Source: Desulforhabdus amnigena
GTDB taxonomy: Bacteria; Desulfobacterota; Syntrophobacteria; Syntrophobacterales; Syntrophobacteraceae
Direction of reading: 5' to 3'
Assembly (NCBI RefSeq): GCF_027925305.1
Contig: NZ_BSDR01000001.1
Location: 2,941,001 to 3,005,000 of the forward strand
DNA length: 64,000 nucleotides
In this document: positions 61,633 to 64,000 of the stretch, piece by piece
How positions within the stretch are numbered: position 1 is the stretch's first letter
How the letters are laid out: the number at the start of each line of letters is the position of its first letter
The notes under the pieces: model-generated
Told to the model about the DNA's origin: nothing
The model's database searches: none
What the model saw: the letters and a program-made list of their open reading frames with translations, nothing else
Made by a program: the position numbers and the translations under genes

Positions 61633-63885
61633 ATGAAACCCATTGCCCTTGAGGAAAATGAAGTACTTTTTGGAGCCGATGCCACCGGGGGGATCGTCGC
61701 CGTAGAACTCCTGAAAGGAGACACCATGCGTCTTTTTCTTCGTGAAGAGGACGGCAGCATCGAGGTCCGGGACGAACCTTTCACACCGTTCATTCTTTTG
61801 GAAAAAGAAGACCTTCTGGATGGATTTCAAGCCCCTCATCGCGTGGAACCTCTTTCGTCTTCCAACACTTTTCGTGCCATTGCCTTCTTCGACCGTTGGG
61901 AAAATGCCGATAGGGCCAGGAACCATCTGAGCAAAACAACCGGCGCCTCCCCCTCCTCGCCCGATGCCCCTTACCTCTTTCTTACGGACCCTGTGCACCA
62001 ATACCTCCTTCTCACGGGCAAGACCCTTTTCAAAGGGATGGCATACAAAGACCTTCACCGCTTGGCCGTCGATATTGAAACCGCCTGTGCTCCCGGCTAT
62101 GAATTCCCCAATCCGGAACGAGAAGAGGACCGGATCATCTCCATCGCCCTCATGGACAACAGGGGAAATGAAGAAGTCCTTTTCGGAAGCAGCATGGGCG
62201 AAAAAGAGATGATCGAGGCTCTCACCGACCGTATTTCCCGCTGGGACCCCGATGTCCTTGAAGGGCACAATTTCTTCAACTTCGATCTGGAATACCTCGT
62301 CGCCCGGGCTCGCAGACACGGAGTCCGGCTTTGCTGGGGACGCGATGGAAGCCTTCCCCGCATCCGCCGGTCGCGATTCACCGTGGCGGAGCGGATCATC
62401 GACTACACCCGCATGGACCTTTTCGGTCGGCACGTGGTGGACACGCTTTTTCTCCTTCAGTATTACGACGTGACAGCGCGTGAACTGGAAAGCTACGGGC
62501 TCAAGTCCGCGGCCCTTCACTTCGGCCTGGCCGACGAGGAACGCACTTACATCGAACACTCCAAAATTCAGTGGGCCTACGAGCACGACCCGGAGGCCCT
62601 CAAGCGTTACAACCTGGACGATGCCAGAGAAACCCTCGCCCTCTCCGAACTTCTCGGCTATCCATTCTTTCTTCAGGCGCGCATTTTTCCCTTTTCTTAC
62701 CAGAATATTTTCATCCGGGGAAATGCTACCAAGATCAACGCACTCTTCATGCGGGAATACCTCAGGAAGCGAACTTCCGTACCCAAGCCCAGGGGGCGGG
62801 GAATGAGCTTTGAAGGGGGCTACACAGACGTGTTTTTTCAGGGCATTATCCAAAATGTGGTCCATTGCGACGTGGCTTCCCTGTATCCGTCCATCCTGCT
62901 CTCCTACGATCTCAAGCCGGTTGGAGACACCCTCGGAATTTTTCTGCCGTTGCTCCGAGATCTGCGTACTTTTCGGCTGGAAGCCAAGAAACGGGCGCAG
63001 GAAGCGCAGGAATCCCACGAACATGACTACTACCAGGCGCTTCAGCAGACTTTCAAGATTTTGATCAATTCCTTTTATGGCTATCTCGGAACAGAAATTC
63101 ACCATTTTTCAGACCCGCAACTGGCGGCGGAAGTCACCCGGTTGGGGAGGGAAACCATCCGGCGCATGATCGAATGGCTGCGAAATGAAGGAGCGACTCT
63201 CATCGAAATCGACACGGACGGGATCTACTTCGTGCCTCCGAAAGGAGTGGAAACCGAAGAGGCGCAGCGGATTCTCGTGGACCGCCTCTCCAGGACCCTG
63301 CCGGAAGGAATCGAGGTGGAGATGGACGGAAGGTATGCAGCCATGTTCTCGTACAAACGCAAAAATTACGCACTCTTGAATGATACCGGCAGTGTAACCA
63401 TCAAAGGGAGCGGCCTGAGGTCCAGAGGCATGGAAAAATATCTGCGGGATTTCCTTGCCGAGATGATCCGGCTTCTTCTGAAGGGAGAAGGCGACGAAAT
63501 TTACGATCTTTATCAGGAGACCCTGCAAAAATTGGCAAGACATGAATTGGATATTTTCTCCCTGGCCAAAACGGAAACCCTCACCGAATCTCTCGAAACC
63601 TATCAGCAGAAAATCAAAGCAAAAAAAAGAAACCGGGCGGCAACTTATGAACTGGCTCTGGCTTCAGGCCGGGATTACAGGGCCGGGGACCAGATTTCCT
63701 ATTACGTTACGGGAGAAGATAAAAAAGTGAGGGTTTTTGACAATTGCAAATTTGCATCCGCTTACGATCCGGATAAACCGGACGAGAACGTAGAATACTA
63801 CCAGGCGAAGCTTTTGGATCTTTTGAAAAAATTTCAGGAATTCCTGCCTTCGCGGCGCATTCTTGTGAAAAAACCTTCCAAATGA
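61633..63885 (+). CDS. Family B DNA polymerase (Pol II-like)
   Basis: 750-residue polymerase with proofreading domain. Exonuclease motifs: Exo I VDIET (146-150), Exo II GHNFFNFDLEYL (211-222), Exo III YNLDDAR (326-332). Polymerase motifs: A DVASLYPS (413-420), B KILINSFYGYLG (475-486), C IEIDTDGIYF (525-534, both aspartates present). All catalytic residues are visible, so it should be active. ATG 61633 follows AAGGAGCAAAT. Bacterial family B enzymes usually act in damage tolerance; there is no phage gene nearby. Confidence 0.94.
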   Translation: MKPIALEENEVLFGADATGGIVAVELLKGDTMRLFLREEDGSIEVRDEPFTPFILLEKEDLLDGFQAPHRVEPLSSSNTFRAIAFFDRWENADRARNHLSKTTGASPSSPDAPYLFLTDPVHQYLLLTGKTLFKGMAYKDLHRLAVDIETACAPGYEFPNPEREEDRIISIALMDNRGNEEVLFGSSMGEKEMIEALTDRISRWDPDVLEGHNFFNFDLEYLVARARRHGVRLCWGRDGSLPRIRRSRFTVAERIIDYTRMDLFGRHVVDTLFLLQYYDVTARELESYGLKSAALHFGLADEERTYIEHSKIQWAYEHDPEALKRYNLDDARETLALSELLGYPFFLQARIFPFSYQNIFIRGNATKINALFMREYLRKRTSVPKPRGRGMSFEGGYTDVFFQGIIQNVVHCDVASLYPSILLSYDLKPVGDTLGIFLPLLRDLRTFRLEAKKRAQEAQESHEHDYYQALQQTFKILINSFYGYLGTEIHHFSDPQLAAEVTRLGRETIRRMIEWLRNEGATLIEIDTDGIYFVPPKGVETEEAQRILVDRLSRTLPEGIEVEMDGRYAAMFSYKRKNYALLNDTGSVTIKGSGLRSRGMEKYLRDFLAEMIRLLLKGEGDEIYDLYQETLQKLARHELDIFSLAKTETLTESLETYQQKIKAKKRNRAATYELALASGRDYRAGDQISYYVTGEDKKVRVFDNCKFASAYDPDKPDENVEYYQAKLLDLLKKFQEFLPSRRILVKKPSK

Positions 63886-63949
63886 CATGAGATGTGATAT
63901 TTCAGCGACCTTCCGTTATAATTTTGGAACGGTGAGCATAAAAAAATGC

Positions 63950-63981
63950 GTCCGGGGGGAAGCCATCTCCAGCCCGGAACG
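63950..63981. other. Hairpin near the right edge
   Basis: GCGTCCGGG and CCCGGAACGC can pair over nine bases with one bulge, around a loop of about 13 bases. There is no T tract within the window. It may end the polymerase transcript or belong to the next element. Confidence 0.35.
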
Positions 63982-64000
63982 CGCTGATGCATTAGAGGGT

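Noticed and set aside
61615-63105. 496-codon minus-strand open frame opposite the family B polymerase
   Set aside because: All polymerase and exonuclease motifs are on the plus strand; the antisense frame has no domain signature.

Overview
The window reads as chromosome of a Gram-negative anaerobic bacterium, most likely a Desulfobacterota member of the Syntrophobacter/sulfate-reducer type (inference). The reasons are an oxygen-independent corrin-ring operon, the gene order phoH-pgpH-ybeY-pdxJ-acpS-nnrDE-tsaE-lysC-cimA that I associate with Deltaproteobacteria, a LolA-like/FtsX envelope cluster, and dispersed palindromic repeats. Most genes are moderately GC-rich; one radical SAM gene near 60-61.5 kb is clearly AT-richer.

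Layout. 1-9.2 kb, minus strand: cobalamin operon (cbiC, cbiL, a BtuCDF/FecBCD-type ABC importer, cbiD, cbiET fusion, cbiF, cbiG running off the left edge), preceded by a cobalamin riboswitch (9015-9175) and an intrinsic terminator (8794-8834). 9.7-13.7 kb: UPF0182 membrane protein, DUF1992 protein and an unrecognised Rossmann-like protein with a cysteine cluster. 13.7-20.1 kb, minus: a six-gene envelope operon (ADP-ribosylglycohydrolase, LolA-like carrier, two FtsX permeases, LolD-type ATPase, beta-barrel protein). 20.2-22.4 kb, minus: Cys-rich protein, mazG, cvpA and a 58-codon gene; a candidate 6S RNA lies just upstream. 22.9-36 kb, plus: phoH, pgpH-like HD protein, ybeY, pdxJ, acpS, nnrDE, tsaE, then lysC (with an internal start for a probable beta subunit), cimA and pckA; a DUF4389 gene is inserted on the minus strand. 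36-41 kb, minus: membrane-anchored spermidine-synthase-like protein, exported PIMT, patatin and a Nudix hydrolase. 41.8-47.8 kb: complete RND tripartite efflux operon next to an IS200 relic. 48.1-52.9 kb: chrA, two-domain USP, ECF sigma factor, zinc-finger anti-sigma, ZraP/CpxP-like protein and ComEA-like protein. 53.1-59.6 kb, minus: Ca2+ P-type ATPase, PgpA and two tandem CNNM/CorC proteins. 60-64 kb: AT-rich radical SAM gene and a family B DNA polymerase.

How they fit together: the left operon makes and probably imports corrinoid under B12 feedback. The central block joins RNA maturation, cofactor synthesis and the aspartate/citramalate route to Lys/Thr/Ile. Several flanking operons (LolA/FtsX, RND, ECF/anti-sigma/ZraP, Ca2+ ATPase, CNNM) act at the envelope. 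Short repeats (a palindromic family with TGACATTGTC-like ends, a CCTATCC family, and a GTCATTTCGAGCG element) fill many intergenic gaps. No CRISPR array, rRNA or tRNA gene was seen.
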